A DNA stretch of 64,000 nucleotides from Microbispora oryzae. Its GTDB lineage: Bacteria > Actinomycetota > Actinomycetes > Streptosporangiales > Streptosporangiaceae. Below are positions 36,338 through 51,170 of the stretch, piece after piece; the stretch's first letter is position 1, and the number at the start of each line of letters is the position of its first letter. The stretch is from positions 92,149 to 156,148 of the forward strand of contig NZ_JAFCNB010000017.1 of assembly GCF_017896165.1 (NCBI RefSeq), given 5' to 3'. The notes beneath the pieces were generated by a model, which saw only the letters and a program-made list of their open reading frames with translations, searched no databases and was not told the DNA's origin. Made by a program: the position numbers and the translations under genes.

Positions 36338-36355
36338 TCGTGAAACGTTTCACAA
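36338..36355. promoter_or_regulatory. Second Rex-like operator
   Basis: TCGTGAAACGTTTCACAA differs from the Rex consensus at one base and contains the perfect 14-bp palindrome GTGAAACGTTTCAC. It is 135 bp further upstream of ndh, past the likely promoter. Confidence 0.7.
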
Positions 36356-36427
36356 GCACCTGCGCGCGGCCGGTGCGCGGAGCCTGAGCGGGCTCTACGG
36401 GCGCTCTACAGGGGCTCTATCGGGGAT

Positions 36428-37282
36428 CTACCGGTCGCCGGCATCGGCCGTGGTCTCCGTCCCGTCGTCCAGAGAGGACAGAGAGGACGGGGCGGACAGG
36501 GCCGCCGCCCGGTTGAAGATCGCGTCGAGCATCGGCGCCGTCACCCGTCCGGTGAAGGTGTTCTGCTGGCTCGGGTGATAGCAGCCGAGCAGCGTCGCGC
36601 GCGCCGTGCCGTACGAGATGGGCACCTCCACGCCGTGGCCGAAGGCCGGCCGGCGCGGCGGGAGGAGATAACCGGCCCGGCGCAGCGCGGGCCAGATCGC
36701 CTGCCAGGCGAAGCCGCCGAGGGCCACCACGACCCGCACGGAGCCGGCGGTCATCTCGATCTCCCTGGTCAGCCAGGGGAAACAGGTGTCGCGCTCCTCC
36801 GGAGTGGGCTTGTTCGCCGGGGGCGCGCAGCGCACCGCCGCGACCATGCGGGCGCCGATCAGCCGCTGGCCGTCACCCGCGTGGACGCTGGTCTCCCGCG
36901 CGGCGAAGCCGGTGCGGTGCAGCGAGGCGAACAGCCAGTCGCCGCTGCGGTCTCCGGTGAAGATCCGGCCGGTACGGTTGCCGCCGTGGGCCGCCGGGGC
37001 GAGCCCGACCAGGAGCACCCGGGGCTCGTCGTCGCCCCAGCCCGCGATCGGCCGGCCCCAGTAGGTCTCCTCCGCGAAGGACCGCCGCCTGACGTCGGCG
37101 ACGTGCTCCCGCCACTCCACGAGGCGGGGGCAGGCACGGCACACCGACTCCCGCGCGGTCAGCTCGGCGAGCGTGGGGCTGCCGGCCGCCAGCGCGGCGA
37201 CCTCGGCGGAGTCGCGGGCCACCGGCGTGTCCGGCCGGGCGGGGTCACCGGGCCAGCCGGTGCCGGGAGGAACGGAGCTCAT
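36428..37282 (-). CDS. Uracil-DNA glycosylase, family 5 (UDGb type)
   Basis: A 284-residue glycosylase removing uracil and related bases from DNA. Motif [20 protein letters not shown] has Ala where family 1-4 enzymes have Asp/Asn, typical of family 5; motif C reads [14 protein letters not shown]. Cysteines in [18 protein letters not shown] and RDTCFPWL form the expected 4Fe-4S site. ATG 37282 is chosen over a much longer open frame rich in low-complexity sequence. Confidence 0.93.
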   Translation of the reverse strand: MSSVPPGTGWPGDPARPDTPVARDSAEVAALAAGSPTLAELTARESVCRACPRLVEWREHVADVRRRSFAEETYWGRPIAGWGDDEPRVLLVGLAPAAHGGNRTGRIFTGDRSGDWLFASLHRTGFAARETSVHAGDGQRLIGARMVAAVRCAPPANKPTPEERDTCFPWLTREIEMTAGSVRVVVALGGFAWQAIWPALRRAGYLLPPRRPAFGHGVEVPISYGTARATLLGCYHPSQQNTFTGRVTAPMLDAIFNRAAALSAPSSLSSLDDGTETTADAGDR

Positions 37283-37343
37283 GGTCCCGATCGTGCCACC
37301 CCCGACGGGCCCGCCGGGGGCGACCCCCACGCCCCCTGTGCCC

Positions 37344-38402
37344 CTACGACTTCGGCGTCCCGGACGACCCAGACTCGGACGGCCCAGGCTCAGCCGACCC
37401 AGACTCGGACGGCCCAGGCTCCGCGGAGGGCGACGGCGTCGCAGACGCGTCTGCGGCCGAGGGTGTGACCGAGGGGGCGGCCGACGGGCTCGCCGACGGG
37501 GTCGGGCCGGTGGGCACACATCCGGGTCCTCCCGGCTTCGGCCGTGGCCATTCTCCGGCCCCGAAGGAGCTCAGGGGCAGCGGGTACGCGTTGCGGATGG
37601 GCGGCTCGCCCTCACACGGCACGATCACCGACTGCCCGAACATCTCCGGGTTCACGATGATCGGCCGGCCGTCCTGGTCGTAGAGCCGCACATCGTGCAG
37701 CGGGGTGCCGTCCGCCGCGTACGGAAGGATGTTGTAGACCTCGTCGCCGAGGCCGGCCGCGTTGTCCACCCAGACCCTGCCCATCTGCGGAGAGGCGAAG
37801 GTCACCTCCTGCGCGTCGGGCCGGTCCCACGAGGTGAGGAGGACGAGCAGCAGCAGCGCGGCCAGCGCGTCGGCACCGGTCAGCAGCGTCCGGCGCCAGC
37901 GCCGCTCCCGCAACCGGGGCCGCCGGCCCAGCCAGACCGATCCGCACGCCAGGACGACCACCAACACCCACCCCGCGAGGTCGCCGGGGATGGGCCCGCC
38001 GCGGCCGATCATGCCGAGCAGGGCCAGGGCGACGACGTATCCGCGCACGAGCCACCACGCGGGCCGCAGCTCCGGCCAGAAGGCGACGACCTCGCGGTAC
38101 GCCGGCAGCCCGAGCAGTCGCCCGTGCGCCGCGCGGATCAGGCCGGTGGCCCAGGCCCAGGGACCCCCGCGACGGGGACGGGTGGTCGTGGGCCGGCCCC
38201 CGTAGGCGGCCCGCAGTTCCGCCGCGTAGGACTCGGGTGGGCCCAGCCGTTCCTCCAGGGGCATGCCAGACTCCGACGCGATCTCCGCCAGGTGGTCGTC
38301 GAGGTCGTCGAGCAGTTCCTCCCGGTCGTCCGGGGGCAGGTCGGCGAGGGCCGCGCGCACGGCGTCCGCGTACTCACCTGGGGTCATGGGGGGCTTCGTC
38401 AT
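37344..38402 (-). CDS. HAAS-domain membrane protein with Ser/Pro tail
   Basis: A 352-residue protein. The N-terminal HAAS/DUF1700-like domain ([24 protein letters not shown]) is a cytosolic helical module found beside PadR regulators. Three or four membrane spans follow (about 115-205), then an extracellular part and an 80-residue Pro/Ser/Gly tail with a 30-nt repeat ([10 protein letters not shown]). Its ATG overlaps the PadR stop, so it is the regulator's operon partner. The role is presumably a PadR-controlled envelope protein. Confidence 0.82.
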   Translation of the reverse strand: MTKPPMTPGEYADAVRAALADLPPDDREELLDDLDDHLAEIASESGMPLEERLGPPESYAAELRAAYGGRPTTTRPRRGGPWAWATGLIRAAHGRLLGLPAYREVVAFWPELRPAWWLVRGYVVALALLGMIGRGGPIPGDLAGWVLVVVLACGSVWLGRRPRLRERRWRRTLLTGADALAALLLLVLLTSWDRPDAQEVTFASPQMGRVWVDNAAGLGDEVYNILPYAADGTPLHDVRLYDQDGRPIIVNPEMFGQSVIVPCEGEPPIRNAYPLPLSSFGAGEWPRPKPGGPGCVPTGPTPSASPSAAPSVTPSAADASATPSPSAEPGPSESGSAEPGPSESGSSGTPKS

Positions 38403-38725
38403 GGGGCGGCATCCTTGAGGAGGTCGTTCATGGTCGCGGCGAATGAGGTCCACGTCGACGCCGACGAGGCGAGGCGCGCCCGGCCCACGTCGTTGAGCCC
38501 GTAGTACTTGCGGTGCGGCCCCTCGTCAGAGGCGACGACGTAGGAGGTGAGAGCGCCCGCCTTGAACAGGCGCCGGAGCGTGCCGTACACCGAGGCGTCG
38601 CCGATGTCCTCAAGCCCCGCCTCGCGCAGCCGCCGCACCACGTCGTAGCCGTAGCCGTCGCGCTCGGCGAGCACGGCCAGGACGGCGAGGTCGAGGACCC
38701 CTTTCAGAAGCTGGCTGCTGTCCAC
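38399..38725 (-). CDS. PadR family regulator
   Basis: A 108-residue winged-helix repressor: QLLKGVLDLAVLAVLAERDG, the recognition region SVYGTLRRLFKAGAL, and the wing RKYYGLNDVGRARL. GTG 38725 is the likely start; the frame is open to 38746 but TACTGT-like promoter elements lie there, suggesting a near-leaderless transcript. It is coupled to the HAAS-domain protein by an ATGA overlap. Confidence 0.9.
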   Translation of the reverse strand: MDSSQLLKGVLDLAVLAVLAERDGYGYDVVRRLREAGLEDIGDASVYGTLRRLFKAGALTSYVVASDEGPHRKYYGLNDVGRARLASSASTWTSFAATMNDLLKDAAP

Positions 38726-38730
38726 GCATC

Positions 38731-38755
38731 GCACAGTACTACGCAATGCACAGTA
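38731..38755. promoter_or_regulatory. Direct repeat at padR promoter
   Basis: GCACAGTA occurs at 38731-38738 and 38748-38755, 17 bp apart, spanning the padR promoter. It is a plausible PadR autoregulatory site. Confidence 0.4.
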
Positions 38756-38848
38756 GCGGCAACGGGACAGCGGAGCCGCCCCCCTCAGCGGTCGAGGAGG
38801 CGGCCGGGGAATCGGAAACGGAGGACGCGAGCGAGGACCGGGGAACGG

Positions 38849-39811
38849 TCAGACGAGCGACCAGGCGATGCCGTCGAGGATGTCGTGCTCGCTCACCACG
38901 ACCTCGGCGAAGCCGTACCGCCGCACGATCCGGTCGAGGATCAGCGCGCCCGCGCCGATGACGTCGACCCGGCCCGGGTGCATCACGGAGATGGCGGCCC
39001 GCTCGTCGTGGGTCATCTCCAGCAGCCGCGCGGAGATCTCGTGGACCCGGTCCGCCGCGATCCGCGCGTGATGGATCGCCGCGGGGTCGTAGGCGCCGAG
39101 ATCGAGGGCGATCCCGGCCACGGTGGTGACGGAGCCCGCCAGCCCGACCAGTGTGCGGGCGCGCCGCACCGGCACGGCCGCCTCGACGCGGTCGATGGCC
39201 GCCTCGATGTCGGCCACCGCCGCCCGGACGGCGTCCTCTCCGGGCGGGTCGTCGCGCAGGTGCCGCTCGGTGAGCCGGACGCAGCCGATGTCGACCGACA
39301 GCGCCCCCTCGACCGCGTCGGAGCCGACGACGAACTCGGTCGAGCCGCCGCCGATGTCGACGACCAGGTAGGGCGCGGCGTCGCCCAGGCCGGGGGCGAG
39401 GCCCCGGGTGGCGCCCGTGAAGGACAGCCGGGCCTCCTCGTCGCCGCTGACGACCTCGGGGTCGACGCCGAAGATCTCCCGCACGCCCGTGACGAAGTCG
39501 TCGCGGTTGGCGGCGTCGCGGGTGGCCGAGGTCGCGACCACGCGGACCGGCATCGGGCCGTCCGGAGCAGCGTGCTGAGCGATCAGCTTCGCGTAGCCGC
39601 GCATCGCGCCGAACGTGCGCTCCAGCGCCTCGGGCGCGAGCCGCCCGGTGCGGTCGACGCCCTGCCCGAGCCGGACGATCTCCATCCGCCGCTCGACGTC
39701 CGTCAGCTCGCCATCCGTCTCGCCGCGGGAAGCAGTGGAGGCATCGGCGACGTCGGCGATCAGCAGGCGCACCGAGTTGGTCCCGCAGTCGATCGCCGCG
39801 ACACGCGTCAT
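38849..39811 (-). CDS. Ppx/GppA phosphatase family protein
   Basis: A 320-residue member of the exopolyphosphatase/pppGpp phosphohydrolase family. The actin-like phosphate motifs AIDCGTNSVRLLI, VVDIGGGSTEF and LAGSVTTVAG are present. Short actinobacterial members, lacking the C-terminal HD-like domain, degrade short polyphosphate. ATG 39811 overlaps the DUF501 stop (ATGA). It ends the conserved eno-divIC-DUF501-ppx cluster. Confidence 0.92.
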   Translation of the reverse strand: MTRVAAIDCGTNSVRLLIADVADASTASRGETDGELTDVERRMEIVRLGQGVDRTGRLAPEALERTFGAMRGYAKLIAQHAAPDGPMPVRVVATSATRDAANRDDFVTGVREIFGVDPEVVSGDEEARLSFTGATRGLAPGLGDAAPYLVVDIGGGSTEFVVGSDAVEGALSVDIGCVRLTERHLRDDPPGEDAVRAAVADIEAAIDRVEAAVPVRRARTLVGLAGSVTTVAGIALDLGAYDPAAIHHARIAADRVHEISARLLEMTHDERAAISVMHPGRVDVIGAGALILDRIVRRYGFAEVVVSEHDILDGIAWSLV

Positions 39812-40374
39812 GACCGGCCCTTTCCGGACCGCACCGCGTGCCGCCCTTCCGGCTGTTCGCCCGGCTCGTCTTCGCCCGGTATGGCCACGCACGGCCCGTC
39901 CGCCCACCACTCGGGCAGCGCGTCGAGCGCCTCCCGGCCGAGCGGGTTGGCGCCGGGCGCGGCCAGCTCGTGGGCGACCAGCGCGTGCAGGCACTTCACC
40001 CGGTCGGGCATGCCGCCCGCGGTCTGCGTTCCGCGCGGCAGCGGCTCCATGCCCTCCTCGCGCGCGGCCCGGTCACGCCGCTCGATGTAATCCTCGTGGG
40101 CCGCGAGATAGGCGGCGGCCAGCTCCGGGTCGTCCGCCAGCCGGGCCTGCATCCGCTTCATCAGGCCCGACGACTCCAGCGTGCCGATTGCGGAGGCCGC
40201 CTTCGGGCAGGTCAGGTAGAACAGCGTGGGGAACGGCGAGCCGTCGGGCAGCCGGGGCGCCGTCTCCAGCACGTCGGGCAGGCCGCACGGGCAGCGGTGC
40301 GCCACCGCGCGCACGCCCCGTGGGGGCCGGCCGAGCTGGGCCTCCGCCGCCGCCAGGTCAGCCTGGTCCGTCAC
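39808..40374 (-). CDS. DUF501 protein
   Basis: A 188-residue cytoplasmic protein. AAAEAQLGRPPRGVRAVAHRC, CGLPDVLETAPRL, FPTLFYLTCPKA and GMPDRVKCLHALVAHELA are conserved in DUF501, a family almost restricted to actinobacteria and always near ppx and eno. Function is unknown. The histidine/cysteine residues (RCPCG, LTCP, KCLHAL) might bind metal. Confidence 0.9.
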   Translation of the reverse strand: MTDQADLAAAEAQLGRPPRGVRAVAHRCPCGLPDVLETAPRLPDGSPFPTLFYLTCPKAASAIGTLESSGLMKRMQARLADDPELAAAYLAAHEDYIERRDRAAREEGMEPLPRGTQTAGGMPDRVKCLHALVAHELAAPGANPLGREALDALPEWWADGPCVAIPGEDEPGEQPEGRHAVRSGKGRS

Positions 40375-40432
40375 CCTCGCGCTCCTCGCCGTCTCTCGCC
40401 GTTCTCGCCGTTCGATGATCTGCCGAATTCCG

Positions 40433-40834
40433 TCAGCGGGCCGCCTGCACCGCGCCCCGGCCCTGGTCGGCGGCCTGGACGGACTGCCACAGCGTCACAT
40501 ACCACGCGGGCTTGGCGGGCTGCTCGTCTCCGGCCCGAGCCGTGCTCGTGCCGGAGTTCTGGTCGAGGACCACATAGCACTTCGCGCCGGGCTCGCAGTA
40601 GTGCAGCCGCTCCTTGGCCAGGCGCTTGACGTACTCCGGGTCCTCCAGCTGCCTGCGCCGCTCCTCCAGCCGCTGGAGCCGGTCGAGCGCCCGCGACTGC
40701 TGCGCCTCAAGCTGCGCGATCTGCCGCCGCTGGGCGACGTACTCGCGCACGGGGTAGGCGAGGCTCATGGCGATCGCGCACACGACCACCGCCAGGATCG
40801 CCGCGCGTCCGGTCAGCTGCGGCCGCTTCGCCAC
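40433..40834 (-). CDS. FtsB/DivIC-type septum formation initiator
   Basis: A 133-residue bitopic protein: a short cytoplasmic tail, one membrane span (AAILAVVVCAIAMSLAY), a coiled coil of about 40 residues (QRRQIAQLEAQQSRALDRLQ and on), then the family motif YVKRLAKERLHYCEPGAKC. It belongs to the divisome. GTG 40834 is chosen for GAAGGGG upstream; an in-frame start at 40882 cannot be excluded. Position between eno and DUF501 is conserved. Confidence 0.88.
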   Translation of the reverse strand: MAKRPQLTGRAAILAVVVCAIAMSLAYPVREYVAQRRQIAQLEAQQSRALDRLQRLEERRRQLEDPEYVKRLAKERLHYCEPGAKCYVVLDQNSGTSTARAGDEQPAKPAWYVTLWQSVQAADQGRGAVQAAR

Positions 40835-40918
40835 CGACAACCACCCCTTCCGTACGGTCCGACCGCCGGCGCCCCGCGCCACCCCTGCGTCGTCCGGCGC
40901 CTTCCGGCGCCCGTCCCG

Positions 40919-43283
<2,365 letters not shown>

Positions 43284-43294
43284 GGGACCGCGGA

Positions 43295-43978
43295 TCAGCC
43301 GGCGGGAGCGGCGTCCGGCGGGGCGGCGCCGTCGGGCGGGGGCGCGCCGTCGCCGGCCTCCGGCATGCCCGCGGCCGGGGCCTGCGGGGCCTCGGCGGCG
43401 ATCCCGAAGCGGTCGTCGGGTACGAACCCCTGCTGCGGGTCGAACTTGCCGTAGCGCGGGCTGTACTTCACCGGCACGGCCGCTTCGGCCTCCTGCGTCA
43501 GCTTCTGCAGCGCCGCCTGCTGGCTCTGCTGGTCGGCGCCGGCGCCCTCCTGCTGGGCCAGCTTCTGCCGGATGAGCACCGAGCGGACGGCCTCGCGGCC
43601 CTCGTCGAGCGGGATGCCGCTGGCCAGCAGGACCTTGTCGAACTGGGCCTGCCCGCCCTGCGCGTTGACCACGTCGTCGATCTCGCGGTCGGTGACGGTC
43701 ACGCCCTTGCTGCGGCCCAGCTCCAGGAACTGACGGCTGTTGACCATGTTCAGCAGGATCATCTGCGGCAGCGGGAGCTGGAGGCCGAGCTGGTCCTCGG
43801 TCATCTTGTTGGCAGCCAGGTCCTTGCGGAACTCCTGGATCTGGTCGTCCAGCTGGCTGGAGGTGATGCGCTCCTTGCCCACGATGGCCGCGGAGCCGGC
43901 CTGCACGGGGCCGCAGGCGCTCAGCGCGGCGCACGCCGCGGCAAGCAGGGCGACGGCGCCCACTCGATACGACTTCAC
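43295..43978 (-). CDS. SurA N-terminal domain lipoprotein
   Basis: A 227-residue lipoprotein with signal peptide ending ALSAC. A SurA_N-like chaperone domain follows (ITSSQLDDQIQEFRKDL, then MILLNMVNSRQFLELG, TVTDREIDDVV), ending in a Pro/Ala/Gly tail. There is no rotamase domain. GTG 43978 with GGGAGG upstream is the start; a longer frame to 44101 is rejected. It probably assists folding of exported proteins. It lies between mfd and mazG, as in other actinomycetes. Confidence 0.9.
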   Translation of the reverse strand: MKSYRVGAVALLAAACAALSACGPVQAGSAAIVGKERITSSQLDDQIQEFRKDLAANKMTEDQLGLQLPLPQMILLNMVNSRQFLELGRSKGVTVTDREIDDVVNAQGGQAQFDKVLLASGIPLDEGREAVRSVLIRQKLAQQEGAGADQQSQQAALQKLTQEAEAAVPVKYSPRYGKFDPQQGFVPDDRFGIAAEAPQAPAAGMPEAGDGAPPPDGAAPPDAAPAG

Positions 43979-44051
43979 GAACGATCCTCCCGACGACACC
44001 GGCCAGGCAATTGTGCCGAATTCCTGCGTTCCCGCAATTTCGATCCGCGGG

Positions 44052-47549
<3,498 letters not shown>

Positions 47550-47762
47550 TGATGCCTTCAGAGCCCCACGACGGCAAGCGAAAGCGGCCCCGAACGGGCC
47601 GGGATACCAAGGCTACGCCCGTCGACCGGTGCCCCGCCCCCCGAGCCCGCGCCCCGTAGTGGCCGGATCAGGTCCGATCAGACCGCGCTCGGCTTACGCC
47701 GGACCGCGAAACCCGTCCGCAAATCCACTACCGTCGGCCCCGGTGTGATTACTCTCGGTGGC

Positions 47763-48494
47763 ATGCCTGAGGTGCGGTGGTCGCCGGTCGACCAGGACGA
47801 CGTGTTCAGCCAGCGGATCCGCGAGCAGTGGACCGACCAGCTCGGGCGGCGGCTCGACATCCTGATCGCGGGCTGCGGGCGGGGCGGCACCCTCGATGTG
47901 GGCAGGTACGACGTCCGGATCACGGGAGTCGACGAGGACCTGCCGCCGCTGCGCGAGCACGCGGCGGCCCGCGACGATCTCGCCATGTGTCACCTGGGCG
48001 ACCTGCGCCTGGCTCCCATCGCCCCCCGCTCCTTCGATGTGATCTACGTGTCGTTCCTGCTTGAGCGGGTCCGCAACGCGGAACTGGTGCTCGACCGGCT
48101 CGTGGCCGGCCTGCGCCCCGGCGGGCTGCTGCTGCTCAAGATGCGCGACGGCAGGTCGGCGTACGGCTTCTGCGACCGGGTGACGCCCCGCTGGCTGCGG
48201 CGCCCGCTGTGGAAGGCCCTCGCCCCGGCCGGTTCGGTCGGCCCGCTGCCCGGCGTCTACGAGCCGATCACCACCCGCGAGGGCTTCCAGGCGTACTGCC
48301 TGATGCGCGGCCTGATGATCAGTGAGGACTATTCGGCGGTGAGCGGACCGGCCCGCAGGGGCCCGCGCGGCGAGCTGGTCTCCCTGGTCTGCCGTACCGT
48401 GGCCGCGCTCTCCCGGGGGCGGCTCAACGGCGTGGAGGACGAGATCACCCTGGTCGTCCGGCGACCGCAGAATCACTTCGCCCGGCTCATCTGA
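47763..48494 (+). CDS. Class I SAM-dependent methyltransferase
   Basis: A 243-residue protein with the motif I glycine loop ILIAGCGRGGTLD, motif II aspartate region ITGVDEDL and motif IV FDVIYVSFLLERV, followed by GLRPGGLLLLKM. The substrate is unknown. ATG 47763 is preferred; GTG 47745 opens the frame six codons upstream. It is divergent from mfd and 92 bp before cysC. Confidence 0.82.
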   Translation: MPEVRWSPVDQDDVFSQRIREQWTDQLGRRLDILIAGCGRGGTLDVGRYDVRITGVDEDLPPLREHAAARDDLAMCHLGDLRLAPIAPRSFDVIYVSFLLERVRNAELVLDRLVAGLRPGGLLLLKMRDGRSAYGFCDRVTPRWLRRPLWKALAPAGSVGPLPGVYEPITTREGFQAYCLMRGLMISEDYSAVSGPARRGPRGELVSLVCRTVAALSRGRLNGVEDEITLVVRRPQNHFARLI

Positions 48495-48586
48495 GGCTTC
48501 GCGTCCGCATCGGCACGGGTACGCCCACCCGCCGCGCGCCGGCGCGAGGTAAGGTGCGAAACCGAAGAATCGAGCGGAACGGAACC

Positions 48587-49804
48587 ATGACCGAGTGGAC
48601 TCCCGACGCCCGTGAGCTGGCCGACCTCGAGTTGCTGCTCTCCGGGGCGTACGCGCCGCTGACCGGCTTCCTCACCTCCGCCGAGGTGAACGCCGTGATC
48701 GAGCGGGGCCGGCTGCCCGGAGGCGCGCCGTGGCCCGACCCCGTCACCATCGCGCTTCCCGAGGAGATCCAGCCCGGCGACCGGGTCACGCTGAAGGATC
48801 CCGAGGGCGCGGCGGTGGCGGTGCTGACCGTCGGCGAACGCGACGGGCACCACGCGGCCGGCCCGGTTGAGGCGCTCGACACCCCCGCGTACGGGCCCTT
48901 CGCCCGGCTCCGCCGCACACCGGAGGAGGTCCGCAAGGACCTGCCCGAGGGCGAGGTGCTCGCGGTGACGATGCGCGGGCCCCTCGACGCCGCCTCGCTC
49001 GACGACGTGGCCGCGACGGCGGAGGAGCTCGACGCCACCGTCCTGCTGATGCCGCTGGTGTTCGGCGAGAGCGGGCCCGCCGTCGTGCGCGCGGCGCTCA
49101 CCGCGTCGGAGCGGCTGCCCGGATCGACGGTGGTCGCGGTGCCGCTCGCGCCGCGCGACGACGTCGAGATCGACCTGGAGCTGCGCGAACACGTCGCCCG
49201 CAACTACGGCGCGACCGAGCACTACGCCGGTCCGCGGCCGGTCTCCATCCCCGGCCCGCCGCACCGCCGTGGGCTGGTGGTCTTCTTCACCGGCCTGTCC
49301 GGCTCCGGCAAGTCGACCATCGCCCGTGGGCTGCGCGACGCCCTGCTCGAACGCGGCGGCCGGACCGTCACCTACCTCGACGGCGACGTGGTCCGGCGTC
49401 TGCTGTCCGCGGGTCTCACCTTCTCCCGGGCGGACCGCGACCTGAACATCCGCCGGATCGGCTTCGTCGCCGCCGAGGTGGCCCGGCACGGCGGGCTGGC
49501 CATCTGCGCCCCCATCGCGCCGTACGCCGCGACCCGCGAGGAGGTCCGCGCCATGGTGGAGGAGGTCGGGGCCGACTTCCTGCTGGTCCACGTGGCCACC
49601 CCGCTGGAGGAGTGCGAGCGGCGCGACCGCAAGGGGCTGTACGCCCAGGCGCGGGCGGGGCTGCTCCCCGAGTTCACCGGAATCTCCGATCCGTACGAGG
49701 AGCCCGACGACGCCGAGCTCGTCGTCGACACGACCGGGATGACCGTCGAGCGCTCGGTCGGCGCCGTGCTCGGCCTGCTGACCTCCGGCGGCTGGGTGCG
49801 CTGA
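48587..49804 (+). CDS. cysC: Adenylyl-sulfate kinase with degenerate sulfurylase-like N-terminus
   Basis: A 405-residue protein. The C-terminal APS kinase (about 225-405) has Walker A FTGLSGSGKST, the APS-binding DLNIRRIGFVAAEVARHGG, and FVHVATPLEECE-type strand. It makes PAPS from APS. The N-terminal about 170 residues resemble the ATP-sulfurylase fold (LSGAYAPLTGFLTSAEV, VAVTMRGPL) but lack the GRNPxHxxH catalytic motif, so this half is probably structural. A PAPS source here fits the sulfotransferases downstream and cysN at the window end. Confidence 0.9.
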   Translation: MTEWTPDARELADLELLLSGAYAPLTGFLTSAEVNAVIERGRLPGGAPWPDPVTIALPEEIQPGDRVTLKDPEGAAVAVLTVGERDGHHAAGPVEALDTPAYGPFARLRRTPEEVRKDLPEGEVLAVTMRGPLDAASLDDVAATAEELDATVLLMPLVFGESGPAVVRAALTASERLPGSTVVAVPLAPRDDVEIDLELREHVARNYGATEHYAGPRPVSIPGPPHRRGLVVFFTGLSGSGKSTIARGLRDALLERGGRTVTYLDGDVVRRLLSAGLTFSRADRDLNIRRIGFVAAEVARHGGLAICAPIAPYAATREEVRAMVEEVGADFLLVHVATPLEECERRDRKGLYAQARAGLLPEFTGISDPYEEPDDAELVVDTTGMTVERSVGAVLGLLTSGGWVR

Positions 49805-49822
49805 CCCCGCCCCCGGGGCTCA

Positions 49823-49887
49823 TCTCAGCGGTCCGTCTCAGCGGTCCGTCTCAGCGGTCCGTCTCAGCGGTTCATCTCAGCGGGACG
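49823..49887. repeat. 13-nt tandem repeat at the cysC/GH26 convergence
   Basis: Five units of TCTCAGCGGTCCG (the first three perfect, the last two diverged) fill the gap between cysC and the convergent GH26-like gene and run over its stop codon. A 13-nt unit would break a reading frame. Confidence 0.9.
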
Positions 49888-50912
49888 GGCGTGGCGTTGA
49901 AGCGGTGCAGGCGGCCCAGGTCGGCGAAGGCGCGGGTCGCCCCCGGCGTGGTGTCGAACCGGGTGTCCCCTCGCGGGGCCACCGCGGAGTCGAAATACAC
50001 CAGCGCCTTGATCTGGGGATACTCGTCGATCTGGCGGGCGGCCGACGCGAAGAGGTCGCGCTTGAAGCGCGGAGCGTCCGGCCGCTCGAAGACCCCCCAC
50101 TCGGCCAGCATGATCGGCTTCGCCGGGAACCGGGCCTGCATCCAGCGGTAGAACCCCGGCCAGGACGGCGTCTCCGGGCGGGTCTTGTCGACCAGTGAGC
50201 CGAAGTCGCTCACGCGGGCGTCGGCGTACGGGTCGATGGCCACCCAGTCGACCACGTCGTCACCCGGATAGAGCGCGTCGAACCACGGCTTCGCCGCCCA
50301 GTTGGGCGCGCCCATGTACGTCATGACGGTCACCGCGTTGCGCACGCCCCGTGCGCGCAGGCGAGTGATCACGTGCCGGTACATCGCGGCGTAGTCGGCG
50401 GCCGACCAGCCCGGGCCGGAACGGACGTCGTTCTCCGGCTCGTGGTGGACCGTCAGGAAGAAGCGGCCGGGAAAGGTGGTGGTGATGTACGAGGCCAGCC
50501 GGTCGATCCGCTGGTCGGCCACGCCCGCCGCGATGTCGGCCCAGCTGCGGCCCGGCGCGGGCTTCCAGTTGACCAGCAGCAGCCGGGGGCCGCGGGCGAT
50601 CTCCCGCTCCTCCGCCGTGGGGAACAGCTCGCCGCCCCGGTGGTAGACGTGCACGATGTCGGCCCGGCGGCCCATCCGCCGTTCGGCCATCTCCACCGAC
50701 CGCAACGGCCCCCGGCCAGAGAACACGTCGGGCGCGATCCCCCACCACGCCCCGCACGTCGGGATCAGCTTCTCGGTCACCACGCAGGCGCCCGGCGTCC
50801 CGCCGGCGGCGCCGGGAAACGTCCCCACGGCCCGCGACGTCCCGCTCGCGGCCGTGCACCCGCTGGCGCAGGCCCCCGCCACCAGTGCGGCCAAGCCGGC
50901 GATGATCCTCAT
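49872..50912 (-). CDS. GH26-like glycoside hydrolase lipoprotein
   Basis: A 346-residue predicted lipoprotein: signal peptide with lipobox ACASGC. The TIM-barrel shows VHHEPENDV (acid/base Glu) and MLAEWGVF (nucleophile Glu), plus WVAIDPYADAR, consistent with GH26 mannanase-type enzymes. The start ATG 50912 has AAGGGGG upstream; in-frame 50948 is rejected. It is divergent from the polysaccharide operon, so it may trim or process that polymer. Substrate is inferred. Confidence 0.8.
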   Translation of the reverse strand: MRIIAGLAALVAGACASGCTAASGTSRAVGTFPGAAGGTPGACVVTEKLIPTCGAWWGIAPDVFSGRGPLRSVEMAERRMGRRADIVHVYHRGGELFPTAEEREIARGPRLLLVNWKPAPGRSWADIAAGVADQRIDRLASYITTTFPGRFFLTVHHEPENDVRSGPGWSAADYAAMYRHVITRLRARGVRNAVTVMTYMGAPNWAAKPWFDALYPGDDVVDWVAIDPYADARVSDFGSLVDKTRPETPSWPGFYRWMQARFPAKPIMLAEWGVFERPDAPRFKRDLFASAARQIDEYPQIKALVYFDSAVAPRGDTRFDTTPGATRAFADLGRLHRFNATPVPLR

Positions 50913-51170
50913 CGCGCCCCCTTCTTCGGCTTGCGAATGGAAAGGCAATCACCTTCCCATCAACAGGGGCACGACCGGGGGAGGTTTTCCCATCTCACCG
51001 GTAGTGATATTTCCAGCGAAAATGGATTATAGGGCGGCCGTCGATTGAGGAAATCACCAATAGCAGGGGGACGGACGCACCACCCCGCCTATAGTTCGAA
51101 TCCACGCTGAGGCCGGCGCGAGGTCGCCGGGCGCAGCGGTCCCGCAACCCGCACCCGACGGAGCGTTCCG
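50913..51170. other. Divergent promoter region of the polysaccharide operon
   Basis: A 258-bp gap with an unusually AT-rich core (about 50980-51065). A -10-like TATAGT lies at 51090-51095 facing the operon, without a good -35. No palindrome stands out. Confidence 0.35.

Noticed and set aside
47585..47601. CGGCCC/GGGCCG hairpin between mfd and the methyltransferase.
   Set aside because: It lies at the 5' side of both divergent genes, so it cannot terminate either, and nothing else supports a function.
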